This document shows positions 8,642-20,689 of a stretch of DNA of 64,000 bases, in pieces. Positions within the stretch are counted from its first letter, which is position 1. Each line of letters starts with the position of its first letter. The stretch comes from Tetragonia tetragonoides. Taxonomy: Eukaryota; Streptophyta; Magnoliopsida; Caryophyllales; Aizoaceae. Location of the stretch: positions 17,114,001-17,178,000 of the forward strand of contig CM076141.1 of the NCBI GenBank assembly GCA_038025085.1, written 5' to 3'. Made by a program: the position numbers and the translations under genes. The notes beneath the pieces are model-generated. The model was not told where the DNA came from. It did not search any database and saw only the letters and a program-made list of their open reading frames with translations.

Positions 8642-11600
8642 ATGAAAAGAGGGCAAAAGAGGAACCCCAGAAGAAACCAAATGAAGAACAAGGGCACACT
8701 TACAAGACCCTTAACAGCAATGCTTACTAAAGTCTCTCTCTTTTCACCTCCTCAATTACAGCAACAGCAGAAACAGCAGCTCCAAAATGGGCAATCTATG
8801 GTTTATTCTTCAATTCCTAGCGATTCCTTTCAATTCCAGAAAGTTCTAGAATCTAATTCCTGCCAAACCCCCATCCTACAATCCTCCAATCATGATATTG
8901 ATGATGTTGCTGCACCTTCAGATGACAAAGATTTCATCCTTAGTCAGGATTTCTTTTGGTAAAGTGGTTTTAATTAGATGTTTTGAGTAAAGTTTTGAGC
9001 TTTGGCCCCAATTCTTTGTTGTTTATGTTCTTTTTTTGGTCAAGTTCTATTAGAAATGTTTCCCAGTTTGTGAAATGAAATTGGGGTTTTGAGATGGGGG
9101 TTTAATATTATGCAATTTCTGAATCTGGGTAGTTGTTAGATTTTTATGGGTTCAAATTATATCATATGGGTTAGAGATTTCTAGTGATTTGGGATGGTTT
9201 TAATGGCGAATTGCAATATTGAAGACATTTCTTTTTCTTTGTATTGGTATTTGGTTTATAATCTTTTATTTCTGATTTTTGTTGTTGATTCTACTTGCTG
9301 TTTGGCTAAAATGGTTGCAGTACCCCTGATTACATTACCCCGGAATGTTCAAATCTCTTCAACAATTTCGATGGCAACAAGGTGATGGACTGATGGCTGC
9401 TTATTATAGCCTCTAGGGTTTATAACAGTTGTTACTGAAGCTCTTCTCTTTTTTTTCAATATTTTTTTTCTTTTCAATTTTATTCAGTTCTTGGGTTTAA
9501 TTTTGCTGATTTTATAGTTTGGTTTTTTGGCAGGAAAATATCTCATGTCCGAATTCGCCTGAGAAGTTGAAGACTACAAGGAGTAAAAGGTTGAAGCAAG
9601 GTAATTGCTTTCCCACTTCAAGCTTAGAGCATTACAACCCGTCTCCCAGGTGTTAATCATGTTTTTTGTTGCAATTCCTGATAGTGTAAAGAAGCAAAGG
9701 AAACTGTTTGTTGGAAAGCGAGCTTATGGGAGCTCTTTAGCTAGCGTATAGCTTGTTGGTGTAGGACCTATTATTGGAAACAAAAGAGAAGCTCCTATAA
9801 GCTACTAAGTTATTCAAGAAACCTCCTATACAAACACAAGTCGATCAGTTTGATGCAATTCAGGATGATTTTTGTAGCTTTAAGAGATAAATGGGGCATA
9901 TCTGTTGCCTGTTGGTTTATGCTGAGGATGAAGATTGTAAATGACAGTGCATCCTTGGTTTATGCCTATGTATCTCAATTACCTTGAGTGATTGCAAATA
10001 TAATGTTCGATATGCAATCCAATGAATTGTTACAAATGCGCCTGTAGATAATTAATGCACATATGCTTGACTGTTCTGGTTGCAGTGACACAACCATGTT
10101 CAGCTTAGCTAGATTCAAGGTTACTGGGATGGGGATAGGTGTCAGAGTCTATAGGTGATGTGCTTCTATATGCTTTTATCTGAAAATGATTAGAGAAAAT
10201 AGGTGAAGAGTAACATCATTATTTAGTTGATTGTTCTCAAAATATTTAAATATCTAGACCGTTTATTTTGACTTCTGTGTTCTTTCTCGAAGTTCCTTAG
10301 GCTTAGCTAACGCTGTCAACTGTTGAAGGATGTTTGCCAGATGATGAAATTCAGTTTTTAAGAGGGATCTGAATGCAAATATTTGTGGCTTACTCACCTG
10401 AAACATCAGGGTTTTCCGCATTCTAAATTTCTGTGTTGTTGTGTAGTCTCTTGGTTAAGGCTTTTTTTCTTCTTATTTGTGTTCCATTTGGTATGGTTTG
10501 TTTTTCTGTTTGTGTTCCACTTGTATTCCCTTATCACTTAATTCTCTTGATTTCTACAGATGTCATCTTTGTCAAATCCCCCAACTCTATGTCTGAGCAT
10601 CAGCAGATAGTGGAACTCTCAAAAGATGCTTCCTCTATGGATGAAATCAAGACAGAGGAGACAACCACAGGATCTGCAATAGGCAAAGGTCCAAGTTATG
10701 TGTCGCAGTCGGCAGTTGCTTTACGCTGCCGTGTGATGCCACCACCCTGTATAAGTAACCCGTATATAAAGGATGCTTCAGAAACAGATGTAGATCCATT
10801 TGGAAACTGGAGAACAAAGTGTTCAGGTTTGACCTTCTGTTTCTTCTGTTGGCTTCTGAGTTCTGACTCTAGTTGCATAATAAGGAATTTGTAGTTTTCT
10901 TCAACAACTTTCTTTTTTGGTGGTGTTTTGTTTTTGTTTGTTGAGAAACTCATATGTTTGCTCATTCAAATTGCAACCTAGATGAGGTGGGATGGTTTTT
11001 TTTGTCTGGTTCAGTCCTTTTCTTTTTCTGTATCTTTCTATAGCCAGTTAAGCAAATTCTATGTTGCTGTATAGGTTATTTCCCTGCATCTTCTGCTGGT
11101 TCTGATAGCATGTCAAGGTATCGTACAGACTTTCAAGAGATTGAGGTACCATTAGAAGTTTAGAATACCTGTATATAATTTTGGATGTTAAATCAATTTT
11201 CCTTCACTAGGTTACTAATATTTTCTCTGTGCCAGCAAATCGGAAATGGGAACTTCAGCCGTGTATTTAAGGTACTGAAGAGAATTGATGGGTGCATGTA
11301 CGCAGTGAAGCATAGCACCAGACAACTTCACCAGGAATCAGAAAGGTAACTTTTGTGCTTATATGAATCTGCAGCAGTTCTTTCGTTTATTTTCCGACTA
11401 TAATGAACTTTCATGTGCTTTTGGAAATACAACTGAAGGAGGAAGGCTTTGATGGAGGTTCAAGCATTAGCAGCTCTAGGTTTGTGAATTGGACTTAATG
11501 TGTCAAAAGTTGCTAGAAATTCGCTGTATACCTAACCCTGATTACGTTGTTAAAACTAGTTGTATTTGGTTATTGCAGGATTCCATGAAAACATAGTAGC

Positions 11601-13182
11601 CTACCACACTTCTTGGTTTGAAAATGAGCAATTTTATATACAGATGGAGCTCTGTGACTGTAGCCTCTCGTTTCGTAAATCTTCGTGTTTGCTTACTGAT
11701 GAAGAAGTTTTGGGAGCTTTGTACCAGGTATGATATTCCGCTAGCTGTGGGTTGATTACTTGAGTAACATACTGGTATTTGGCTCACTGCAAGAGATGTC
11801 TATATTTATAACTTTGATACAAGCTCCTATATTTCAGCGTAGACAGTGTCTCTGGTGTACACAGTTTGTATTCTGGAAATGTAAAGTTTATTAAGTTCTG
11901 TTTTTCTTCTCTTTTTTGTATCCCTTTTTCCTTTCTAATTTTGTTTGGTGGGGTTGGGGGAGGGGGTGCGCCTGTAGGGTGAATGATGTTAAATTGCAAG
12001 TATAGGAACTGCAATTTTATTTTATTCCTTGTCTCTCCACATTCTATTGCTTGTCCTTGCAGATTGCTATACCATTGCAAATTATACATGTGGAGAGATT
12101 GCTTGTCTAGATGTAAAGAATGTTATAGTGCATGTTTAGAAACTAAAACATTATTATTCTTTCTCCCTCCACATTCTTAATGTTTGTCTTTGCAGACTGC
12201 TAAAGCATTGCAATTTATACATGAGCGAGGAGTTGCTCATCTAGATGTAAAGCCGGACAATATCTATGCAAAGAATGGTGTCTACAAGCTTGGTGATTTC
12301 GGTTGTGCGACACTGCTCAATAAGAGTCTGCCCATTGAAGAGGGCGATGCACGTTATATGCCCCAAGAAATTTTGAATGAGAAGTATGATCATCTTGACA
12401 AAGTTGATATCTTTTCATTGGGGGCTTCTATCTATGAGCTTCTGCGGAGTTCATCGTTGATGGATTCAGGGCTTCAGCTTCTGAGGGAGGGAAAACTACC
12501 ACTGCTTCCTGGCAAGTCACTGCAGTTGCAGAACTTGCTCAAGGTGTGCATTACTATCTTACACTAAACTACTTAACCTCTCCTTGTGTCTTTCCATTCT
12601 TTTGGGAGCTTTACCATTATTTATTTAGTGTTGAGTCTTCTCGTTCAACTTAGCAAATGTCACCCTTAAGTGAGAATTGGGGGTATCGAAAGGTCGAGAT
12701 TTTACTTTTGATTCTGATAAAATGGAGGTATCCTGAAGTTTACGAGTTGCTTGTAAAGCAGACAAGTTCGAATGAAGTGACCTTCCTCTCCCTTGCTCCT
12801 CTTGCCTTCTCTCTCACCGTCCAACCTACCATTGTACTTGAGCATGTACATTTCATGTGATAATATATGTTGCTTTCATGTTTCATGTTAAAAGGTGCAG
12901 TATATGAATATCTATTCAAAATGTGGATAAGAGCCATGATTCAGCTATCCATGCATGCGGTTGAAAGATAATGTGCTGATGTGCTGTTGCTCCCCAATGA
13001 GTTGAACTTTGTTAACAACGTTTCTTTCTGCAATCGCTTATGGCGTGTCTGATTGTTGGCTCTAAATTTTGGTGTACCAACAGGTCATGGTGGATCCAGA
13101 TCCAACCCGGCGGCCTTCTGCAAAAGAGTTGGTAGAAAATCCAATCTTTGCCAGAATTTTGCAAACTGGTAAATGCAAGTAA
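8642..13182 (+). CDS. WEE1: WEE1 protein kinase (ten exons, 509 aa)
   Basis: Exons: 8642-8958, 9321-9381, 9534-9600, 10560-10826, 11075-11145, 11236-11345, 11439-11479, 11579-11727, 12196-12543 and 13084-13182. All introns are GT...AG, phases agree, and the joined frame is 1530 nt including TAA. Plant WEE1 is a nuclear kinase that places inhibitory tyrosine phosphate on cyclin-dependent kinases and arrests the cell cycle after DNA damage. The N-terminal half is low-complexity with the plant WEE1 block DKDFILSQDFF/CTPDYITP spanning exons 1-2. Kinase marks are the glycine loop GNGNFSRV (about 264-271), ATP lysine in AVKH (286), catalytic loop HLDVKPDN (376-383) and DFG (395-397). The length is near the roughly 500 aa usual for the family. 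The start is the first ATG after the GA-rich leader. Intron 8 holds a decayed copy of the start of exon 9. Confidence 0.95.
12025..12118 (+). repeat. Decayed duplicate of the WEE1 exon 9 start, within intron 8
   Basis: This segment aligns with 12158-12251, the intron 8 end and first bases of exon 9, at a spacing of 133 bp. It includes the pyrimidine tract, the AG acceptor (12061-12062) and about 55 bases of exon. The copy differs at roughly a quarter of positions and, in the exon phase, reads into a TAG at 12108-12110. A GTAAAG at 12112-12117 could act as a donor. It is best read as a pseudo-exon from a small tandem duplication. Confidence 0.8.
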
Positions 13183-13290
13183 ATCATGTCGGTTTCTTTG
13201 ACAGCTTATAACATCTGGTCAGCTTAAGAACCAGCAAAGGTACAAAGTCTAATTTATGAAGGCCGGACTACTGTTGAATATCTACCGTAA
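13183..13290 (+). other. WEE1 3' UTR region
   Basis: Sequence directly after the WEE1 stop. No canonical AATAAA was identified here, so the end of the transcript is not placed. Confidence 0.4.
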
Positions 13291-13700
13291 GATGCACCAA
13301 GTTTTGCTCCCATATATGGTGCAGATTTTGTAAATGTCGAAATACAAAACGTAAGGAATCCATATGTGCTTTTGATGTTGCCAATGGAAACCTTCAATTT
13401 GATTGTTTTCTTGCTTGCCAATGCTAAATACAGGCACTCACTCCGAAAATTTACGTTGGATATCTTTTTTCTTTTTTTAAGAGTAAAGTAGCCTCCTACT
13501 TTGGTGGAAATGAGACATGAACACAGGTTATTGTTGGGAACAAGTGGAGGATGCACCACTGCGCTACGACGCTACCCACCCCAAGCTCAATTACCTTAAA
13601 TATATGTTGTAGGATCAAGGATGCACCAAGTTTTGCTTCCACCTATGGTGCAAATTGTGTAAATCATTCCACATACAAATTTAAGGAGGCCATATATGAG
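13291..13700. repeat. Pair of direct repeats (about 85 bp) flanking a SINE-like remnant
   Basis: GATGCACCAAGTTTTGCT begins a similar block at 13291-13375 and again at 13619-13700. Between them, on the minus strand, is a tRNA-like head (TAGCGCAGTGGT, A-box-like, near 13555-13566) followed by a weak B box (TGTTCATGTCTC, near 13515-13527) and an A-rich tail (about 13465-13482 as T-rich plus strand). A related unit is at 63756-63877. Confidence 0.6.
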
Positions 13701-15890
13701 GGCTACAAAATCGCACTTATACCAAGATTGATGAAAATAAGTCCATTTGTTTTGTTAATCATCAAAACTCATGGGGCAACATATAATAATTTCGGAAACT
13801 TACTAGTTAGTTGCAATTAGAACATTAGAATATAGGTTGGTTGATTACCATTTACTTGTAAAAGATCTTAGCAAAAAAAACTAGCAAGCTTGTAGTTTCC
13901 ATTGCTGTTAGGGAGAACGAAAAGTTCGAGCATGTAGAAGAGGATCCTAGCTATTAGTATTAGCATATATTTTGGGCTATTAAGACAGTTAGAGAACTTT
14001 CGCTAGTGGAGCTTGTGGTGAGTAGCGGTGTAGTACAATGAAACATTTCTCACTCAGGAAAGATCAAAGGATCGAGTCTCATTTCCTTCAAAGAGTTGGC
14101 TTCCTATTTCACGAAAAAAAGACTTTGGTTGCTGTGTGAGGATTTGATTGCATAGATAGTGTAGCTAAACTGGTTGATTGATTTACGTTAGTGTTGTCCT
14201 TCTTGATTTACCATTTCTTTTATCAATTCCTTTAACAATTAGTTTTGATAAAGTGAGCAAACATTTATTCATCTATCTAGGACTATGTTCGACAAAATTA
14301 CCTGTAACTTTAGAGATAATTGTTAGCCATACGAATTGTAGTTATAAATCTGAGTTGTTTCGAAGTTTTGGTTGAAAACGACCTATAACACCTTTCATAA
14401 TAAATTGAATTTTCCACCAAAAACAACTTGAAACTCCCCATAAAAGAAAAGAGCAAAATCTGCATTTTTTCCATATTCTACGTGGCAAAGTCTCCTTTAT
14501 GTGGTGAACATGAAACAAAGAAACATTAATTTTGTTCATGTGGGACAAAGTAAGTTTGACATTCATTTTGCAATATTAATCTAAGCATTATATTCCTCCT
14601 AAATCAATAGTACTATGTTATGCATTAGTTATACTTATCGTTCTAAAATAATTAATTGTACAAATCAATGATTTGCTTATACTCCTATTATTCAACAAAT
14701 AATTGCATTATAACTTAAAATAGTTTTCCTTGTAGATCGCAGAATCCAGCAAATAAAGCATAGTATGACGTCATCCGACGATCGTCTGATGTGCTTCCGT
14801 GCTAAAACTCAACGCAAAATGTCCAAAATGTACGGACGATTTGGGGCAGTCGATACTAAAGGGAATAACTATTTAGTACACAACAATAATGTCAATTATA
14901 AAATGTAATAATAGTAATAATTATAACAAGGCATAATAAGATTGGACAATTAGGACATTCATGCCTTCCTGTTTGTGCTTGTAGCTGGCAAATGAATGAC
15001 CTTACATACACAGAGGGAAAACGATTGCATCTTAAATGGAAGATAAGCTAGGAACAATTGTCATTAGTAACACCGATAAACACTCGATCATCAGCAACTG
15101 TTGATAAATACTTACCATTTTATTGGATGGTATGATTTTTAAAATAGTATAAATTCAATGTGTAAACAGTTTTAATGATCATATTATCCAATTAAATGAC
15201 AAGTACCCATCATTAATTGCTATTGATAACGGTGATTAGTATTTTCTAAATGAAAATACTGCTTTACTTATGAGTAATGGTATACACGACCACCATATGT
15301 ATTTGACCTTATTTGTAAACTTGTAGTAAAGTATACAAAATTGAATTTTAGAAGTTAATTTTAGCACGATATAGGTTTATTGAAATTTAAAAAAAATATA
15401 TAAGAGGTATTCCATTTTGTTAAGTTTAGTTCATTCTGCGGATGTATTATTAAACAAGTGAAATTTAATAATTTATGAAGCTAACGTAATAATATATTCC
15501 TTTGAAAATTGACATACTTAACTCTAGCATTTTAGAACGAATGGTGTGGCAAGTTCCTGTTGATCATTATTTATTTATTTATATATTTATTAGATTAGGT
15601 TTATTTTATTCTGATCTAAAATATCTGAAATAGACCCCTTTAATTAGTACATTGTGATATATTTTTGGTGACTGAAATATTAGGAGCCACAAAATTTGGA
15701 GCAGGAATAAACATATAAATTGGTATAAATATTAGCATAATTAGATTCTCTTATTGACTAATATATAGCCACCAAAAAATATTTAGATTCCTAATAATAA
15801 GTTAGGTCTATCTGTGCCCAAAAAATAAATGTAAATTTCAGCATAATTAGATTCTCTTATTGGCCTTTCTAATAATTGGAGTATTGACCT
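13701..15890. other. Gene-free AT-rich spacer
   Basis: No ORF, RNA gene or clear transposon end could be supported. Short open frames here are scattered and have no recognisable content. Confidence 0.4.
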
Positions 15891-17505
15891 GGCAATTTTG
15901 ACCCGAAACTGATTACCCGAGCCCATTGACCAAAATCGAAATTACCTGAATAGTGGCAATCCGATTTAGAACCGAATAATTCAAACTGAAACCGAAAAGT
16001 CATTCACTCGATGATGACCCGAATCCGAAATCTAACCCGAACCGAACCGTTCACAACCGAAACTAATTTGACCCGGACGAAATGCAATTCGATTCAAAAC
16101 GAACCCGAATCGAACATGAACCGAAACCAAAATAAAGCGAATCTAAAATTGGTTTGACGCTATTCTTTAATGAAAATAATTATTTTTTACCAAAGAATTC
16201 AAAGGTTATACACTAGACTTTACTTAGTGTTAAACCAATTTGATTATTTGAATGGAAATTTGAAAATGGAGGATCAAATATAGCGTGACCCGAAACTGAC
16301 CCGACTATTTCGAACCTGTATCCGAAATGAAACAAATCAATTTTAACCTGACCCAAAAGTAACCAATCTTTCAAACAAAAATCGATCTGATATGGCTCCA
16401 CCTGTAGAAATCTATTTGAGATGATCCGAAAATGTACAAATCCGAATAAACTCAAACCCAAATTAAAGTACGATGTGAACCAAACCTGAATATAAGTCGA
16501 CCCATTTAAACTGGAACCGAAATTAAACCGACTCGTAACTGATCTAATTGGTCTATTTGCCAGGTCTATTGGAGTAGCAGTTTCTTTACAATATCGAAAC
16601 ATATTTTATAAAGTTGTTATGTTTGTTTATTTCAAATATAGCAACCAGCATCACAATATGGAACAGTAAATTATGGGATCTGACATTTATGTTATTTAAC
16701 TAATGTTATATTGACATTGTCTTGGAAATATGGGAGTATAATAGAGATTGATTGATTAAAAATGCAATAATACGGAGTACTATAGTGATCTGGTGATTGG
16801 AAAATGACATGATTAATCGGTTAACGATTTTTTTTTATTAAACAGTATTGCCTAGCGAAATCAGTAGGTTGACATTGTGAAATAATATAGTACTAAACTG
16901 GCAAAATCCGACCGATCCGAAATAACCGATCCGATCCGTCTAATATCAGACCCATCCGACACCTGAAAATATAAAAATTATCATTACCCGAAACCGACCC
17001 GATCCGATCTGGTCTAACCTGACACCCGACAACACCCGTTCTCCGGATTGACCCGAAACCGATAACACCCGACCGGAAGTTACTGAAAACCGATACAAAC
17101 CCAAATCGGCTCTACCCGAAACTCAAATATATCCAATTCGTATTGACTTAATATTCAAAATGATTGAAAAAGCACTAACAAAACATACATGTATGCCATA
17201 TTATTGAAAATTTTCATATAAAATTGAGTTTTTTTTATATTATTTTCGACTTTATAAGCTCTGAAACAAGAATTAAATTTGACCCGATAGGACCCGAAAA
17301 TCAAACTAACCTGAATCCGACTTAACCGAATCCGAACTAACCCGGCACGAGTTTATCCGTAACCCGATATTAACATAAACCCGAATCAATCCGATTTGAC
17401 CCAACCCGACCCGATCACTCTTCTGACCCGATGTTAACCGAACCCGTAATGACCCGAAGCGAAAGGACCCAATCCAAACCCGACCCGATCCGCCCAATTA
17501 CCACC
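15890..17505. repeat. CCCGAA/ACCCGA-rich degenerate repeat arrays
   Basis: Blocks at about 15895-16140, 16280-16560, 16895-17130 and 17280-17500 consist of imperfect units such as ACCCGAAACCGA and AACCCGAC, separated by ordinary AT-rich DNA. They do not keep a fixed register, so this is a cryptically simple repeat. Similar text recurs briefly at 62530-62570. Confidence 0.65.
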
Positions 17506-17610
17506 TCTATGTACTGTAACTATTAGTTGACTATGTGCTTACAATCATTAAAATAGAGTAATATATACTCCCTCCGTTTCATATTGAGCTTTCCATTTTA
17601 CTTTTAAAGA

Positions 17611-18404
17611 ATTGCTTAAGGTAAATTGCAAATTACTTAACGCAAATCTTTTTGTTACAATACTTTCTGAAATACCCTTTTTATTTGCAAACCACCTTCC
17701 TCCTTCTATTCCATTGTCCTCTGAAAATCCTCCTCCTACGCACTGAAAAAAACCTTAACTCTAATCAACATTCAACATGATTCATTCCTTTGATCAAAAC
17801 TAAATTCTTAATGAGATTAATGAAAATATTCAGATAACTAAAATGATTAGAATAGAGATTAGCAAAAAATAATAATTAGAATATATAGATTTTTTTCTTT
17901 TTTCAATTATACAATGTTTAGGGTTCATGGCTTTATGGATGGTTTAGTGGTGGGTGCGGTGGCTGCGAACAGTTTGACGGCAACGATGGCTACGGACAGT
18001 GGGTGTGGTGGGTGCGGACGGTTTGACGACAACGGTGGCTACGAACAGTAGGTGCGATGGCTGAACAGGGGGAGGTTTCGATGACGGGTTTTGGTTGGAC
18101 TGGGGGTGGGTTGGCTGACATGGGGGCTTGGGCCTGACGCGCGAGGGACCTGACGCGGGGGTGTGGCCTGAGGGGAGCTGACCGGCGGGGGCTCTTTTGC
18201 GGCGGCGCGGCGATGAAGCTGAGCTCTAATGGCGGGGGAGAGGGGCTGATGAGGTGGGCTGGGGTTTTTATTTTATTTTTTTCAGTTTTGTTTTTTAGTG
18301 GGTAGAGAGAAAAGGTGGGTGAGAGGGAAAGAATGAGAAACTGGCAAGGGGTATTGTTGGAAAAAAATTTTGCATTAAGTAATTTGTAATTTACGTTAAG
18401 CAAT
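17611..18404. mobile_element. Candidate inverted-repeat element with GC-rich interior, about 794 bp
   Basis: The left end ATTGCTTAAGGTAAATTGCA and the reverse complement of the right end (ATTGCTTAACGTAAATTACA) match with few changes over about 50 bases. The interior, 17940-18260, is much more GC-rich than its surroundings and has a roughly 50-bp tandem unit (about 17949-18060). No target-site duplication was found, so the superfamily is unclear. A Stowaway-like CTCCCTCCGTTTC lies just outside the left end. Confidence 0.5.
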
Positions 18405-19660
18405 TTCCTATTTTTATGGTAATTTTCATGAAATTATGTAGTGTCTTTGCATTTTCTTTTGAAAAGGCAACCGTTAGTTCTTGGTGATTTCAATCGAGTG
18501 ACTGGAACTCTGAAGGGGTGGCAAGAATGAGTGAGGAGCAAGCGCCAAAACTATCCCAAATTTGGTTAATAGTAGTCAAATTTGGAAAATTATTTTATTT
18601 TTTTTCTTTTCCATGACAAAATGTCCTGATCTAAATGGGAAAAAGTCTAAGGTTATGGATTTTCAAACATTAGGATAGACGAAAAATGCAAAACCGTATC
18701 CAATTGGAACATAGCCGGGTATTCAATTTGTCGGAAAATTCCAAAATTTCAGATCGGATGTCCGATATCCGGCGTGTAATCCAATCCACTATCAATTTCT
18801 TCCTGCACAATTTTTTTTTTACTTATCTCCAATTTTGTATGTCGTATTACAGTTATGAACTCTAATTTCCCACTAAAAAAAAGGTACGAAGTGTGTTGAA
18901 AGTGTAAGAGCGGATAGTTCATAGTAACTGGATTAGGATATGAACTAACTAACTGAGGGAGTGAGAGAATCACATTGAGATAGTCTAGTTGTTGAGGTTT
19001 ATGTCTGACATGACTTGAAAAAACTTGCATTAATAATACTTTACTTTGTACAAGTAGATGAAGGGGAGACTCATTAATTTATCTACACCGATAGTTCAAC
19101 TAATTAGCATTGGTGTTTGTGTACCGTGTAAGTACACAATATTAGCAAATAACGAGTTAGAATAATAAACACTCACACTAATAACATATTTCATCTCCTT
19201 TAGCTAGTGCATAATGCTTGAATTAGAGGAATGACTGTCTCTAGTTATAGTTATAGACACAAAAAAGGTTAAAAGCCTGTTTTTGGAGTTGAATTAAATT
19301 GAATAGATATGAACACTCCTAACTAAATTAAAATGAACAGTAATGTGTGAGAAAAAAACAAAGGTTTTAAAGCTGAACTACGCTAAACATCATTAAACTA
19401 AGTCCCGTGCATAATTATAAAGAACACACCCCAAGATAATTACCCACTAGTAGCTCACCCAACATATTCACTTACAAAAACATAAAGTTTAAGAATTATG
19501 ATCCTCTCAAAGTTCTTAATTCCAGCGATAAATTTACTGTGATATATATATTGTGATACATTTATTGTTCGAAAGCTTTCAAGACATACTTTTAAATGAG
19601 TCATGTGGAGAGAAAACTTCTTCTTGTCTATTTTTCACATGAATAAAACTGAACTGAACT
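18405..19660. other. Gene-free spacer
   Basis: AT-rich sequence. The stretch 19275-19660 contains scattered AACTGAACTGAA text of the kind seen in the MITEs described nearby. No gene is supported. Confidence 0.4.
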
Positions 19661-19667
19661 AATTTAA

Positions 19668-19946
19668 GCTCTGTTTGCGCCAAATTAATTTCACTTAAAT
19701 TTTATTTAGTTCATGTGTAACTTTTTTACTCAGATAACTATTTATTTCAAAATAAATTCATGATGACAACTATGTCATCGGAAAGATTTCAGTGTCATCG
19801 AAAAGATCTCAAAGTATACTTACACACGAGTCCAATATAGAATATGTTTAAAATGGTGAAAGTTCAAGTTAAAAAAATGTTCAGTTCAGTTGAGTAAAAT
19901 TCATTTCAATTCAGTTAAGTCTTATTTAGTTGAAAAAAACGGAGCC
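19668..19946. mobile_element. Tourist-like MITE candidate
   Basis: The left end reads GCTCTGTTTGCGCC; the reverse complement of the right end reads GGCTCCGTTTTTTTC. The interior contains TTCAGTTCAGTT-type text. The flanking TAA/TTA target site is not exact, hence moderate confidence. Confidence 0.45.
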
Positions 19947-20148
19947 TTTTAAACTAAAGTGAACTTTATTCATCATTTCAAGAGACCTTAACCTTGTATA
20001 ACTCGTCCAAGTCACTTAAATATTAGGACTAGCCAAAAAAAAAACAAAAAAACAGTCATTTAAACATTAGACTCGTTTAAAAGTATATATGGCATTAAAA
20101 CATTTCCAAAAAAACACAAATTGGTAATAAATATTGTCGGGAAATTAA

Positions 20149-20504
20149 GGTCATGTTTGGTTGGGTGTAAGCCAACAAAGGAACTTCAACTTACTTAGAA
20201 GAGAAACAAATTACATTGTTTGGCTTACCTATTTCTATGTAACTTGAACTTTTCATGAAACATGGAAAGTTACTTACCTAAGGGGGGCTAGGTAAGTCCA
20301 ACTTCCCATGTTAATTAGATCAAATTATATTTTTACCCATTAAATTTTATTATTGATTGCATGTGAATTGGATTAAGTTGTCATTTTACATATACTTTCG
20401 AAAAAATGCATTTTGTGAACCAAACTATATATATTTCCATGGATAAAGTTCTATGATATTACAACTTCATTATGTAAGTTGAAAGAACCGAACAAAACAA
20501 TGCC
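20149..20504. mobile_element. Tourist-like MITE with TAA target-site duplication, 356 bp
   Basis: TAA precedes the element at 20146-20148 and follows it at 20505-20507. The left end GGTCATGTTTGGTTGGGTG resembles the reverse complement of the right end, GGCATTGTTTTGTTCGGTTC. TWA target sites are the mark of PIF/Harbinger-mobilised MITEs. Confidence 0.65.
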
Positions 20505-20689
20505 TAAGCTTATGGTCACTAGTCTGACTAGTCGTGTTTTGCACGTTTACATGTACAAAGCCGAGCCGACACATTTGTAGACTTGTAGTCTGATTTTATA
20601 AGAAATTAAAAAAGGGAAATTTAAAATGCATATCTCAAATCAAACTTTGAACTTTTCCTTGCAAAGAAAAAGAAAGAAAAAAAGATCTA

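Noticed and set aside
10433..10559. Upstream extension of the open frame around WEE1 exon 4
   Set aside because: The 127 bases before the acceptor at 10558-10559 are intron; the phase from exon 3 fits only an exon starting at 10560.
17990..18403. Minus-strand open frame of 137 codons
   Set aside because: Proline- and serine-rich reading of the GC-rich block and its inverted repeat; no domain, no splice context.
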